Program-made: the position numbers and the translations under genes | Part shown: piece after piece, positions 8,372 through 17,077 of the stretch | Layout: the number at the start of each line of letters is the position of its first letter | Position numbering within the stretch: the first letter of the stretch is position 1 | Notes under the pieces: generated by a model | Seen by the model: only the letters and a program-made list of their open reading frames with translations | Databases searched by the model: none | What the model was told of the DNA's origin: nothing | DNA from: an uncultured Bacteroidia bacterium | GTDB taxonomy: Bacteria > Bacteroidota > Bacteroidia > Bacteroidales > CAJPTX01 | Assembly (NCBI GenBank): GCA_938038735.1 | Contig: CALHSW010000050.1 | Location: 54,580 to 118,579, forward strand | Length of the DNA stretch: 64,000 nt | Reading direction: 5' to 3'

Positions 8372-8410
8372 GATAGGGCATCATCGTGACTGAGGGTGCC
8401 CTATCTCTTT
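8372..8410 (+). terminator. Possible terminator after arcB
   Basis: A 9-bp inverted repeat, GATAGGGCA at 8372-8380 and TGCCCTATC at 8397-8405, is followed by TCTTT. A second inverted repeat (GCCTAGC near 8309 with GCTAGGC near 8342) precedes it. The long loop makes it less certain than the other terminators. Confidence 0.5.
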
Positions 8411-8453
8411 ACCGAAGAGGGGTGTAGGAAACTACTAAGCAATCAATGGGACC

Positions 8454-10328
8454 ATGCGTCACGCACCGAGGGTAATAGTATTTGCGATAGATATTCTGAT
8501 TACGGTTTTTGCCGTCATCACGGCTTTCTTTGTGCGATTTGATTTCTCCCTGCCCGATATGTTGTGGCGGGAGGGTGTGGTTCACTTTATGGTTGTATTG
8601 ATACCGCTGCGCGTAGTGGCTTTTCTAGTGTTCAGGCCCTACCGCGGCATGGTGCGCTACATGACGGTAGGGGATGCGGAGCGAATTCTGCTGGCCACAT
8701 CGACATCATCGCTACTCGCTTTTGTCTTGGTTGTTTTTCTACCAAAGAATGGGCTCTACCTGGTGCCACGAAGCGTGGTGGTTATTGAGTATGTGATTGT
8801 TACATTGGCAATGATCACATCGCGTATAGCCGTTAAGGCTCTTTATGGGGTATGGCATCGGGAGCGCATCGTGGAGCGGGTGGTTGTGGCGGGGAACGAG
8901 GCATCGGTCCTCCAGGTGTGCAGAGCGTTAGAGCGAGATTTGGAGCATAGTGTGCGCGTGGTGGCTATCGTTATCCCGGGCTGGAAGCATGCGGGGTCCA
9001 TGATGGAGGAGATCCCTGTCTACCCCTTGGGGCGAATTAACTCAGTGCTGAAGCGTAGCAATGTGAGGAAACTGGTTCTCACGGCCATGGGTATATCCCA
9101 CACAGACCGCAATCGAATTATGGCTATATGCCTTAGGCGGCAAGTGACGGTGCTTAAAAGCCCCAATATTAGCAAGTGGATTAGCGGTAGCCTAAAATAC
9201 AGCCAGCTTAAGCAGCTGGACATTAACGATTTGCTTATGCGCCCGCCAATACGTCTTGACACCAAGGATATTGAGGATTACCTGAGCGGAAAGGTGGTGA
9301 TGATAACGGGCGCAGCGGGTAGCATTGGCAGCGAGATTGTACGGCAGGTGGCGAAATTTAAGCCCTCGTTGCTCATTCTCTTCGATCAGGCCGAAACGCC
9401 GCTCTACCAGATTGATTTGGAGCTGCGGGAGAAGATCGGCTTTTTTGATTTCAAACTCATCATAGGCAACGCAGCTGACCCGGTGCGGGTGCGGCCGATT
9501 TTTGAAGAGTATCGCCCCGCGGTTGTTTTTCATGCCGCGGCCTATAAACACGTGCCGATGATGGAGGACCACCCCTACGAGGCGGTGCTGAACAATGTGA
9601 CGAGTACCATGCTGCTGGCGGATCTGTCGGTGGAGTTCGGCGTGAGTCGCTTCGTGATGATTAGCACCGATAAGGCGGTGAACTCAAGCAACGTGATGGG
9701 GGCGAGCAAACGCATATGCGAGATATACACGCAGATGCTCTCCCAGCAGCAGAAGGCGACACGTTTTGTCACCACCCGTTTTGGGAATGTGCTGGGGTCA
9801 AATGGGTCGGTCGTGCAGCGGTTTAAGAAGCAGATTGATGAGGGCGGCCCAGTTACGTTGACCCATCCAGATATACGCCGCTTCTTCATGTCAATCCCTG
9901 AGGCATGCCAGCTGGTGCTGCAGGCGGGCACCATGGGGGAGGGGGGCGAGATTTTTGTGTTTGACATGGGTAAGCCGGTGAAGATTCGGGAGCTGGCGGA
10001 AAAGATGATTCAACTTTCGGGGCATGTACCCGACCAGGAGATAAAAATAGTCATTACCGGCCTTCGCCCTGGCGAGAAGCTCTACGAGGAGCTACTGGCC
10101 AACGGGGAGAACACGATGCCCACGAGCCACGAGAAGATATTGCTGGCGCGGGTGCGCACGTACGAAGAGGGCGAGGTGCGGCAGAAGATAGGAGCATTGC
10201 TTGAGAGCTTAGGCTCCGGCGATGACTTTGAGATCGTGCGGCGCATGAAGGACTTGGTGCCTGAGTTTGTAAGTAAGAATTCTCGGTTTGAGGCGTTAGA
10301 TGGGGAGCAACAAGCGAATAAGGGTTGA
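8454..10328 (+). CDS. Membrane-anchored nucleotide-sugar 4,6-dehydratase (PglF/WbpM/FlaA1 type)
   Basis: Probably dehydrates a UDP-N-acetylhexosamine to a 4-keto-6-deoxy sugar for polysaccharide or glycan synthesis. The 624-residue protein has about four N-terminal membrane segments (roughly 8-28, 43-62, 81-100, 106-125), a CoA-binding-like Rossmann domain, and an extended short-chain dehydrogenase domain starting at VMITGAAGSIGSEI (about 282). The active-site segment STDKAVNSSNVMGASK (about 403) has Met in place of the usual catalytic Tyr, which is normal for this subfamily. RPGEKLYEELL near the C-terminus also fits. Its end overlaps the next gene by 29 bp. Confidence 0.87.
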   Translation: MRHAPRVIVFAIDILITVFAVITAFFVRFDFSLPDMLWREGVVHFMVVLIPLRVVAFLVFRPYRGMVRYMTVGDAERILLATSTSSLLAFVLVVFLPKNGLYLVPRSVVVIEYVIVTLAMITSRIAVKALYGVWHRERIVERVVVAGNEASVLQVCRALERDLEHSVRVVAIVIPGWKHAGSMMEEIPVYPLGRINSVLKRSNVRKLVLTAMGISHTDRNRIMAICLRRQVTVLKSPNISKWISGSLKYSQLKQLDINDLLMRPPIRLDTKDIEDYLSGKVVMITGAAGSIGSEIVRQVAKFKPSLLILFDQAETPLYQIDLELREKIGFFDFKLIIGNAADPVRVRPIFEEYRPAVVFHAAAYKHVPMMEDHPYEAVLNNVTSTMLLADLSVEFGVSRFVMISTDKAVNSSNVMGASKRICEIYTQMLSQQQKATRFVTTRFGNVLGSNGSVVQRFKKQIDEGGPVTLTHPDIRRFFMSIPEACQLVLQAGTMGEGGEIFVFDMGKPVKIRELAEKMIQLSGHVPDQEIKIVITGLRPGEKLYEELLANGENTMPTSHEKILLARVRTYEEGEVRQKIGALLESLGSGDDFEIVRRMKDLVPEFVSKNSRFEALDGEQQANKG

Positions 10329-10770
10329 AGACCTGGCGAAGCCGAGCGAATTCGTTAGCGATGTGCCGATCCAGGTGCGGTTTAACGATGTGGACATACT
10401 CGGCCACGTGAATAACTCCATGTACCAGCAGTACTTTGATCTTGGGCGGGTGCATTACTTCCGTCAGATGCCAGACCCAAAGCCTGACTGGTGGGGCGTG
10501 ACGGTGGTGATAGCCCATCTGGACATTGATTTTTTTACCTCGTTGCTCCCGACCGATACGGTGTCGGTGTGCACACGGGTGCTGAACATGGCGGGGCGGA
10601 GCTTCCGCATGGAGCAGCTTCTTTATAAGCATGATGCGCAGCAGACGGTGTGCGCCCGCTGCGAGTCGGTGATGGTGGGTTTTGACGCGGAGAAGGGGTG
10701 CTCTGCCCCCATAGCAGCCTCGTGGAGAAGAAAAATCTGTGAGTTGGAGAATTTGAAGGGGGAAGAATAG
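10300..10770 (+). CDS. Acyl-CoA thioesterase, hotdog fold
   Basis: A 156-residue protein of the 4-hydroxybenzoyl-CoA thioesterase-like family. The diagnostic segment VRFNDVDILGHVNNSMY (about 28-44) holds the catalytic Asp and the HVNN helix start, followed by YFDLGRVHYF. It probably hydrolyses an acyl-CoA thioester in the cytoplasm; the substrate is unknown. The start overlaps the end of the sugar dehydratase gene by 29 bp in another frame, which suggests translational coupling. It meets the helicase gene tail to tail 29 bp later. Confidence 0.85.
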   Translation: MGSNKRIRVEDLAKPSEFVSDVPIQVRFNDVDILGHVNNSMYQQYFDLGRVHYFRQMPDPKPDWWGVTVVIAHLDIDFFTSLLPTDTVSVCTRVLNMAGRSFRMEQLLYKHDAQQTVCARCESVMVGFDAEKGCSAPIAASWRRKICELENLKGEE

Positions 10771-10799
10771 GTTCGTATCCTAATCTTGTCGCTGTCCGT

Positions 10800-13700
10800 T
10801 TACCCTGCGTATCTATCCCATTCTACCACCTCTCCGCGAGAGCTGTAGTCTTCCACAAGGCGGGCGTAGAGCGCATCGTGCCGTGCGAGGGCGGCGTTGC
10901 CCACAATGATCATCTGCTCGCGCGCACGGGTGAGCGCCACATTTAATTTTCGGTCGACAAGCTGCTCCTCGATGGTGGTGCGGCTGTCGGTAAGGAAATC
11001 GAGCTGGAAGAGGTGCTGCAGCGTGAGGCCGTAGATGATTACATCCCGCTCGCTCCCTTGGTATCGCTCCACGGTGTCAACGGTGATGGCCTCAAGCGTG
11101 TTGCTGGGGATATTGCTAGCGGCGATGGCTCGGAGGGCGAGTCGCACCTGCGTAATTTGGTTGCGGTAGGGCACGATGACCCCGATTTGCTGGGCGGGTG
11201 CAAAGGGGCTGCGGCAGTGTTGGTAGATTTCGAGTATGGCCTTAACGATATGGGCGATGGCTGCTGCTTCGGCGGGGTTGCTCTTGCCGTTGCAAGTGTG
11301 GCTGCTGTCGTGGGGTGATGGCACGTTGAAGAAGAGCGTGCGGTGGGCGCAGAGGAGTGAGTGCAGTGGAGAAGGTGTGGGCGAGAGGAGATTTAGAGAA
11401 GAGGTTTGATGGTGAAGCGGCACGGGCGAGAGCTTATTCCCATAAAAGTAACGATTGGCGAAGTCCGCCACGTCGGGGTGCATGCGCCCTTGGCGAGTGA
11501 GCTGGTAGGCAAATCGTGGGTCGCAATGGTGGAGCCGGTAGAGGCGTTCAAAGAGCGATTCGCGGCAGTCGGTTAGTCCAATGGCTTGAAGGATGGGGTC
11601 GGTGACGGCGGAGTCGCGCTTTGGTTGCATTACGACTGCGGGGAGCTGGCGGTGGTCGCCGATGAGTACGAAACGCTGGATGGAGGGTTCCTCCGCGTTG
11701 CGCGTAGCGCAGAGCAGCCCAAGGAGGTTTGGCTCAAGGATTTGCGAGGCCTCATCGATAATGGCAAGCGAGAAGCTTTTGAGCTGGAGCAGCTCGGGTG
11801 CGTTGAGGAGCGAGGCGGTGGTGCCGATAAACACGCGGGTTTTTGAGATTAGATCCACGGCATCGTCAACGTTACGGCAGCCTTTTGTTGCCTCGCGCAG
11901 TAGGCGTTGGCGGTAGCTTTCGCCGCAGCCGAATAGGGAGCCTACGCGTAGATAGCTTATGTTGTCCTTTTCTAGCTTGGAGCAGATTTCATCCACGGCG
12001 CGGTTGGTGAAGGAGAGGAGCAGCACGTTGGCACCGGGCGTTGCTAGCTCTTCGCGAAGAATGCACATCAGACCGAATGAGGTTTTTCCCGTGCCTGGGG
12101 GCCCCACCACAAGGAAGAAGTCAAGAGCTTGCTTGGCTCGTAGGGCCAGGCTGTTGAATTCTTCATTGCCATTGGGTAGAGTGTGGTCAAGGCGTAGGGT
12201 GCGGGAGGAGTCGGTTCGTGGGGGGCGGTTTGCAAGGAGGAGGTTGCGACGGTCTTCGGTGGTGGTAAGTAGCGAGAAGAGAGACTGTAGCTGGAGCTTT
12301 TCCGATGAGTCGTAACGGTCATGCTCAATGGCCCAGCGTTGCGACGGGGTGCCTGCAAAGATGGCCATGTTGCGCTGCGGAGCGCGTAGGGTTACTGTGA
12401 CTTGCTGGGGGGATAGGGTCTCGATGGTTCCGCGGAAAATCATGCCGGCTGTGGCGCTCGGAGTGGCGTTGATGCTGTAGGCATGCAGCACCACGATGTC
12501 GCCCGTGCGGAAGTTGGTATTGCTATCGCGGAGATGCTGCGGGACGAGGAATGTGACTTTCGCCACGCCGTTGTCCTCTGCTGCGGGCGTGAGCGAGCCT
12601 ACTGCGAGATCGTACAGAATGGATCCAGCCTCACGCTTTTCGTGGAGGGAGGCGCACCAAATTGAAGCGAATCCATCAATTTGTCTCTGCGGTGCGCCGA
12701 TGCGCCCGAGTAGCCGTTCGCGGCTGATGAAGGTTACGAAGCGGAAAAAGTATGCGCGCGCAAGGGGCGGGGCGGAGCGCAAGGTGTCCACGAATGCTTC
12801 AACCTCTGGGCGTGTATACTCAGTCCAAAGCGTAGAGGAGGAGTTGTTCGGTTTAAAGCTATCCACGGAGATTCGGTTAAACATGGACTCAACGTCCTCG
12901 TGCGCGAGGGCGTAGTCAAGGTGCGCAATGCGGTTGCGGATTTTAATGCACTGTCCAAGTAGCTTGGGGGCCGGCCCGGTGCGGACGAGGCCGTTGGGGT
13001 ATTTTGAGTAGAGCAGCGCGCCGCTCACCCTGTCGTTTGGGACGTGGAGTCCGTAGCGTAGCATGGCCTGGTAGAGCAGGAGCTGGGCGAAATGGTCGGT
13101 TTTATATTGCAGAAGCCCATCGGGGTGTTGCTGCGTGAGCCACTCGTCGCACTTCCCGCTTTTCTGTTCGATTAGTACCCTGTAGTCGCTTTGCAGGAGG
13201 TCTGTGCGGCCCTGAAGGCCGAGCGTGTCGCAGAGGAGGGTGGGCTCGAGTACCACCTTCTCAAGGTTATACCCCTGGAGGTCGGGGAGTTGGTTCGTGA
13301 CGATGGAGTCAATGTTGGCGAGCTGGAAGCGGCCCTGCGTGTGGAAGCCGGCTTGCTTTACCTCGTTGTACTGCTGGGCTATCTTCAGCGCATTATGCTG
13401 GAAAAAACGTTTCACGTTTTCCCTGTAGTCGGTGGGGGCATCGTCCTTTTGGTGAAGCCGAGCGTCAAGGAGCTGACCCGAAAAGTTACCGAGGAGGATG
13501 GGTGTTGATGAGGGGCTGGGGGTAAAGAGGTCCTTTAGGTACCAAAGGGGGGAGATGCTAACGGGCCGGAGGCAGCGTGTGATGTCGGTGATGTTGATGA
13601 GGAGGTCGGGGAGGCATAGGATGAGATCGGCGGTGATGGTTCCATCATTTCCCCTTGCCGGGCGCACCAGGGAGAGCTGCATTCCCTCGAAGAATAGCTG

Positions 13701-14246
13701 GTTGAGGTATCCCCAGGTGCCGAAGCGGTTCTCAGTATTGTAGCGGAGCTTGGCGTAGCCCTCATTATCGATTTCACCGTAGGCGAAGTCGTTGTCCCAG
13801 CTGGTTACCACCATCCTTGCGGATTCGCTAAAGGCGTGGTGCTGCGCGAGGGGAATGTGTTGTTGGGGAAGCTTCTCGTTTAGTTCGTGCGGGAGGGAGA
13901 TTTGGCATAGCGCAGCGATGAACTCCGCGATGCACAGTGCGTTTTCGGCGATTGTTCTTTGCTGTTCCGCCTCTGTTAGCTCGTTGGTGCGGCGAAGGCG
14001 GTTGCGGGTGGCGTTGAGGAAGGCGCGATCGGCTTGCGGGTAGTTGATTTCGCGGCAGAGGTAGTCCATGCGGGCGAAAGGGGAGCTGAAAAGGATATTT
14101 GCGCCCTGCGTGCCCTCGGTGAGGGTAGAGCTGAGGATGAGCGAGAGGGCCTGGTAGCCCTCCGCGATGGGTAGGGTGAGCGCGCTGTCCACAGCGTCAA
14201 GGAGGGTGCGACCGCGCTCCGTGGAAAGGTTGATAGGAATTGCCAT
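10800..14246 (-). CDS. Dna2-like nuclease and SF1 helicase fusion
   Basis: A 1148-residue protein. The N-terminal half has a RecB/Cas4-like nuclease motif: GRTDLL (about 346-351) then LIEQKSG (about 357-363), the D...ExK pattern. The C-terminal half is a superfamily 1B helicase of the DNA2/NAM7 group: Walker A GPPGTGKTS (about 715), LAIIDEASQ (Walker B), LIGDHRQLPAVV, VDTVERYQGSERD and RKLNVALTRAREQM. The order nuclease then helicase matches eukaryotic Dna2, which trims DNA flaps and resects ends; a DNA repair or replication role here is inference. The four-Cys iron-sulfur pattern of Dna2 is not apparent. ATG 14246 is chosen because the promoter lies just upstream at 14269-14276; the frame itself is open to 14348. 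Confidence 0.85.
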   Translation of the reverse strand: MAIPINLSTERGRTLLDAVDSALTLPIAEGYQALSLILSSTLTEGTQGANILFSSPFARMDYLCREINYPQADRAFLNATRNRLRRTNELTEAEQQRTIAENALCIAEFIAALCQISLPHELNEKLPQQHIPLAQHHAFSESARMVVTSWDNDFAYGEIDNEGYAKLRYNTENRFGTWGYLNQLFFEGMQLSLVRPARGNDGTITADLILCLPDLLINITDITRCLRPVSISPLWYLKDLFTPSPSSTPILLGNFSGQLLDARLHQKDDAPTDYRENVKRFFQHNALKIAQQYNEVKQAGFHTQGRFQLANIDSIVTNQLPDLQGYNLEKVVLEPTLLCDTLGLQGRTDLLQSDYRVLIEQKSGKCDEWLTQQHPDGLLQYKTDHFAQLLLYQAMLRYGLHVPNDRVSGALLYSKYPNGLVRTGPAPKLLGQCIKIRNRIAHLDYALAHEDVESMFNRISVDSFKPNNSSSTLWTEYTRPEVEAFVDTLRSAPPLARAYFFRFVTFISRERLLGRIGAPQRQIDGFASIWCASLHEKREAGSILYDLAVGSLTPAAEDNGVAKVTFLVPQHLRDSNTNFRTGDIVVLHAYSINATPSATAGMIFRGTIETLSPQQVTVTLRAPQRNMAIFAGTPSQRWAIEHDRYDSSEKLQLQSLFSLLTTTEDRRNLLLANRPPRTDSSRTLRLDHTLPNGNEEFNSLALRAKQALDFFLVVGPPGTGKTSFGLMCILREELATPGANVLLLSFTNRAVDEICSKLEKDNISYLRVGSLFGCGESYRQRLLREATKGCRNVDDAVDLISKTRVFIGTTASLLNAPELLQLKSFSLAIIDEASQILEPNLLGLLCATRNAEEPSIQRFVLIGDHRQLPAVVMQPKRDSAVTDPILQAIGLTDCRESLFERLYRLHHCDPRFAYQLTRQGRMHPDVADFANRYFYGNKLSPVPLHHQTSSLNLLSPTPSPLHSLLCAHRTLFFNVPSPHDSSHTCNGKSNPAEAAAIAHIVKAILEIYQHCRSPFAPAQQIGVIVPYRNQITQVRLALRAIAASNIPSNTLEAITVDTVERYQGSERDVIIYGLTLQHLFQLDFLTDSRTTIEEQLVDRKLNVALTRAREQMIIVGNAALARHDALYARLVEDYSSRGEVVEWDRYAG

Positions 14247-14268
14247 TAGCCAGTGAAAAAGTATTTTG

Positions 14269-14276
14269 CAAAGGTA
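14269..14276 (-). promoter_or_regulatory. -7 promoter element (TACCTTTG) for the nuclease-helicase
   Basis: Read on the minus strand this is an exact TACCTTTG, 22 bp before ATG 14246. A run of eight C on the minus strand (14296-14303) lies where a -33 element would be expected. Confidence 0.65.
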
Positions 14277-14538
14277 GGGAAAATGGAGGGGGAAAGGGGG
14301 GGGAGTTTGGGGCAACGAATGCCCATTTTTAAAGTCTGACATTTGCACAATTTACCTACCTATTACTCTATTTATGTATGTTGATTGTTTTTTTTGTATA
14401 CGTCTGCTGGATTTTCAAATTTCTTAAAATCAAGCAATTACAAAAATGAGACAAAAAATTCCAAGCTCTGGCTTGGAGAAGATAGTGAAAGGGTTGACCT
14501 TGCGCACGTGGTTTGGCGAAAACAAAAAACAGTTAGTC

Positions 14539-15132
14539 ATGAGAAAGTATTGTTTATTCCTGTTGTTGGTAGCTGCTGGGAGCATGGCGTTGGGGGGATG
14601 CAGCAAGGAGAATGACAAAGAGAAAGAAAGGGAAAGCGTAGAAAATGCCATAGCTGCCATGGTCGGGCATTATGGCGCGTATGCAGTCTCTAAGAATCCC
14701 GTAGTAAGTTCAAGCAATAGTGTAATGCGTAAAGCATTTCAAGATTATGCGGATGAGTTGTCCAATCTGTTTAGCGGTCCTACTAGTATAGATGTGAGGC
14801 GGGATGGGAAAAGCGGAGTTACAGTGGACTGCATGGAGTGCATCTTTAAGAGCATAGATATAAAGCCGGTTCTTGGTGATGTCTGTATGAACATTACATC
14901 CTATAGTATGACGCAAGAGAGTGAAAAGTTCTTGACAACCGTGGAGGTTAAGCCGGTTGGAAGTGAACTTTCGATGGATTTGCAGGGACGTAAATACAGC
15001 GTTTCTTATTCAAAAGAAAAGGAGAAGCTTTACTTGACTGCGAAGTTAAAGTTTACAATGGCTCTCAAGGAGGACCCCGCCATGGTGGGAACTGTAACAA
15101 TGGACATGACGATAATAGGAACAAAGGAGTAA
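14539..15132 (+). CDS. Unknown lipoprotein
   Basis: A 197-residue protein of unknown function. It starts MRKYCLFLLLVAAGSMALGGC, a lipoprotein signal with the acylated Cys at about residue 21, followed by a charged linker (SKENDKEKERE). The rest looks like a beta-rich domain with alternating hydrophobic residues and no recognised motif. The frame is open upstream to 14446, but ATG 14539 gives a proper signal. It lies 12 bp before the first of two paralogous outer-membrane-type genes, so it is likely the first gene of that cluster. Confidence 0.7.
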   Translation: MRKYCLFLLLVAAGSMALGGCSKENDKEKERESVENAIAAMVGHYGAYAVSKNPVVSSSNSVMRKAFQDYADELSNLFSGPTSIDVRRDGKSGVTVDCMECIFKSIDIKPVLGDVCMNITSYSMTQESEKFLTTVEVKPVGSELSMDLQGRKYSVSYSKEKEKLYLTAKLKFTMALKEDPAMVGTVTMDMTIIGTKE

Positions 15133-15144
15133 AAACGAGGAGAT

Positions 15145-15936
15145 ATGAACAAATTTGTACGATTGGTTAGGAGGTTGGCCATAGCCGCTGTGTTGACGCT
15201 AGGGGCGGCAGTAGCCTTTGCGCAGGAAGGGACACCCATTGATGTGGTGTACCTTAAAAATGGAAGCGTTGTGCGTGGAACTTTGGTGGAGTATGCCGCA
15301 GGTAAAGGGGTAAAAATTAAGACCGCCGATGGGAGTATCTTTGTGTACGCAGAGGCTGAGGTGGAGCGAGTGGCCCGCGAGTTCGTGAAGGAAGAAAAGA
15401 GAGAGGCTGTAGCAGAAAGCAACGAGGAGTTGCAGGTGCAGAATGTAAGTACGCGCAAAAAGGGTTTCCATGCGTTTTTTGAGGCAGCCGTTGGAGGGGC
15501 CTCCGGGCTGATGGTCGGAACTACGCCTGCACTTACATTGGGGTACCAAGCGTCTCCGCTGTTCTTCATAGGTGGAGGGTTTGCCATAAACAATTACCTT
15601 ATCTTGCTAGACGAGGTGGAAAACATTTACCATTTTGGGATGCCGTTCTTTGTAGATGCGCGTTTTGATATTGGGCGCAAGCACTCTTTTTTCATTGACA
15701 CTCGGGTAGGCGGAACGGCTCTTTTCAGCCAGTACGATAAGGGGGGATTCTTCTTTGCGCTCACGCCTGGAGCTCGTTTCGCTTTCCCCGATGGCTCTGG
15801 GGGAGTTAGTTTAGGGCTTGGCTATGAGGGGACTCTAGGCGCCACTTTTTATATGAAGTTTCGCGAGCTGGGGGAGTCTGCGCTGGTGCAAGGAGGATTG
15901 CATGCCGTGATGTTCAGATTTACAGTGGATTTTTAG
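15145..15936 (+). CDS. Exported protein with VYLKNGS domain and beta-barrel, paralogue 1
   Basis: A 263-residue protein with a signal peptide (RRLAIAAVLTLGAAVAFAQ, cut about residue 27). A short domain follows that begins GTPIDVVYLKNGSVVRGT and ends VERVAREF; this module occurs in many Bacteroidetes exported proteins. After a variable linker (about 90-115), the C-terminal half has alternating hydrophobic and aromatic strands ending in FRFTVDF, which fits an outer-membrane beta-barrel with a C-terminal Phe. A good ribosome site (GAGGAGAT) precedes the ATG. Codons from position 15536 onward, and 69 bp past the stop, appear identical to paralogue 2. Function unknown. Confidence 0.78.
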   Translation: MNKFVRLVRRLAIAAVLTLGAAVAFAQEGTPIDVVYLKNGSVVRGTLVEYAAGKGVKIKTADGSIFVYAEAEVERVAREFVKEEKREAVAESNEELQVQNVSTRKKGFHAFFEAAVGGASGLMVGTTPALTLGYQASPLFFIGGGFAINNYLILLDEVENIYHFGMPFFVDARFDIGRKHSFFIDTRVGGTALFSQYDKGGFFFALTPGARFAFPDGSGGVSLGLGYEGTLGATFYMKFRELGESALVQGGLHAVMFRFTVDF

Positions 15937-16005
15937 TCATTGCTTCAGCAAGTAGCGGTCGCGCCGCCTGGGTTCCTTTGTGGAGCTGGGCGGCGTGCCG
16001 CTATG
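15536..16005 (+). repeat. 470-bp identical block, copy 1
   Basis: By eye this block matches 16498-16967 base for base (offset 962). It covers the last 134 codons or so of paralogue 1 and the non-coding tail, including an imperfect GC-rich hairpin (about 15954-15968 with 15989-16002). Sequence on both sides of the block differs between the copies. Confidence 0.9.
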
Positions 16006-16075
16006 TAAGCGGAGTGCAAGGATTGCACCAGCAAGGCCTTTTAGAGTTGTCCTCCGCGATGCGTGAGGATTTGCG

Positions 16076-16083
16076 TACCTTTG
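16076..16083 (+). promoter_or_regulatory. -7 promoter element (TACCTTTG) for paralogue 2
   Basis: Exact TACCTTTG, 32 bp before the ATG of paralogue 2, so this gene can be transcribed on its own. Confidence 0.65.
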
Positions 16084-16115
16084 TCACAGTTTAAAATGAT
16101 GTAAAGGGAGAATAT

Positions 16116-16898
16116 ATGAATAGTTTCGTACGATTAGTTAAAAGGCTGGCAATAGCCGCCGTGCTGACGCTAGGGGCGACAGTAGCCTTTGCGCAGGAAG
16201 GGACGCCCATCGATGTGGTGTACCTTAAGAATGGGAGCGTTGTGCGTGGAATGCTCATGGAGTACACCAAGGGCAAAGAGGTGAAAATTAAGACTGTAGA
16301 TGGGAGTGTTTTTGTGTTCACCGCGGCGGAGGTGGAGCGTGTGGCAAAAGAGTTTGTGAAAGAGGGGGAGAATGGGGCTGTAGCAGCGGGCGATGGGAAA
16401 TCCAATGGGTATTCACGCCAGAGGGGTTTTCGTGCTTTTTTTGAGGCATCCATTGGAGGGGCTCCGGGGTTGGTGGTGGCATCTACGCCGGCACTTGCAT
16501 TGGGGTACCAAGCGTCTCCGCTGTTCTTCATAGGTGGAGGGTTTGCCATAAACAATTACCTTATCTTGCTAGACGAGGTGGAAAACATTTACCATTTTGG
16601 GATGCCGTTCTTTGTAGATGCGCGTTTTGATATTGGGCGCAAGCACTCTTTTTTCATTGACACTCGGGTAGGCGGAACGGCTCTTTTCAGCCAGTACGAT
16701 AAGGGGGGATTCTTCTTTGCGCTCACGCCTGGAGCTCGTTTCGCTTTCCCCGATGGCTCTGGGGGAGTTAGTTTAGGGCTTGGCTATGAGGGGACTCTAG
16801 GCGCCACTTTTTATATGAAGTTTCGCGAGCTGGGGGAGTCTGCGCTGGTGCAAGGAGGATTGCATGCCGTGATGTTCAGATTTACAGTGGATTTTTAG
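16116..16898 (+). CDS. Exported protein with VYLKNGS domain and beta-barrel, paralogue 2
   Basis: A 260-residue tandem duplicate of the preceding exported protein. It has the same plan: signal peptide ending AFAQ, the GTPIDVVYLKNGSVVRGM domain, a shorter diverged linker (GENGAVAAGDGKSNGYS), then a beta-barrel-like half. The N-terminal half differs from paralogue 1 at many positions, whereas the last 134 residues or so are the same residue for residue. It has its own promoter and an AAGGGAGA ribosome site. The function is unknown; surface exposure of a loop is possible. Confidence 0.78.
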   Translation: MNSFVRLVKRLAIAAVLTLGATVAFAQEGTPIDVVYLKNGSVVRGMLMEYTKGKEVKIKTVDGSVFVFTAAEVERVAKEFVKEGENGAVAAGDGKSNGYSRQRGFRAFFEASIGGAPGLVVASTPALALGYQASPLFFIGGGFAINNYLILLDEVENIYHFGMPFFVDARFDIGRKHSFFIDTRVGGTALFSQYDKGGFFFALTPGARFAFPDGSGGVSLGLGYEGTLGATFYMKFRELGESALVQGGLHAVMFRFTVDF

Positions 16899-16967
16899 TC
16901 ATTGCTTCAGCAAGTAGCGGTCGCGCCGCCTGGGTTCCTTTGTGGAGCTGGGCGGCGTGCCGCTATG
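16498..16967 (+). repeat. 470-bp identical block, copy 2
   Basis: Second copy of the block at 15536-16005. The match starts just after a G/A difference (CTTGCA versus CTTACA) and ends at CTATG, past the stop codon. Confidence 0.9.
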
Positions 16968-17035
16968 AAGGCGGCGTGCTGTGCCGAACCACTAATTATT
17001 TTTTAGGTTATTCGTCGCGATGCGAAAAGTTTGTT

Positions 17036-17043
17036 TACCTTTG
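17036..17043 (+). promoter_or_regulatory. -7 promoter element (TACCTTTG)
   Basis: Exact TACCTTTG, 34 bp before ATG 17078 of the next exported-protein gene. Confidence 0.6.
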
Positions 17044-17077
17044 GTGCGTCTAACGGTTGGCCTTTTATCGGGACAGT

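Noticed and set aside
14246..14348. Longer N-terminus of the nuclease-helicase (34 extra residues)
   Set aside because: The extra codons overlap and extend upstream of the TACCTTTG promoter, and the peptide is Pro-rich and unlike the family.
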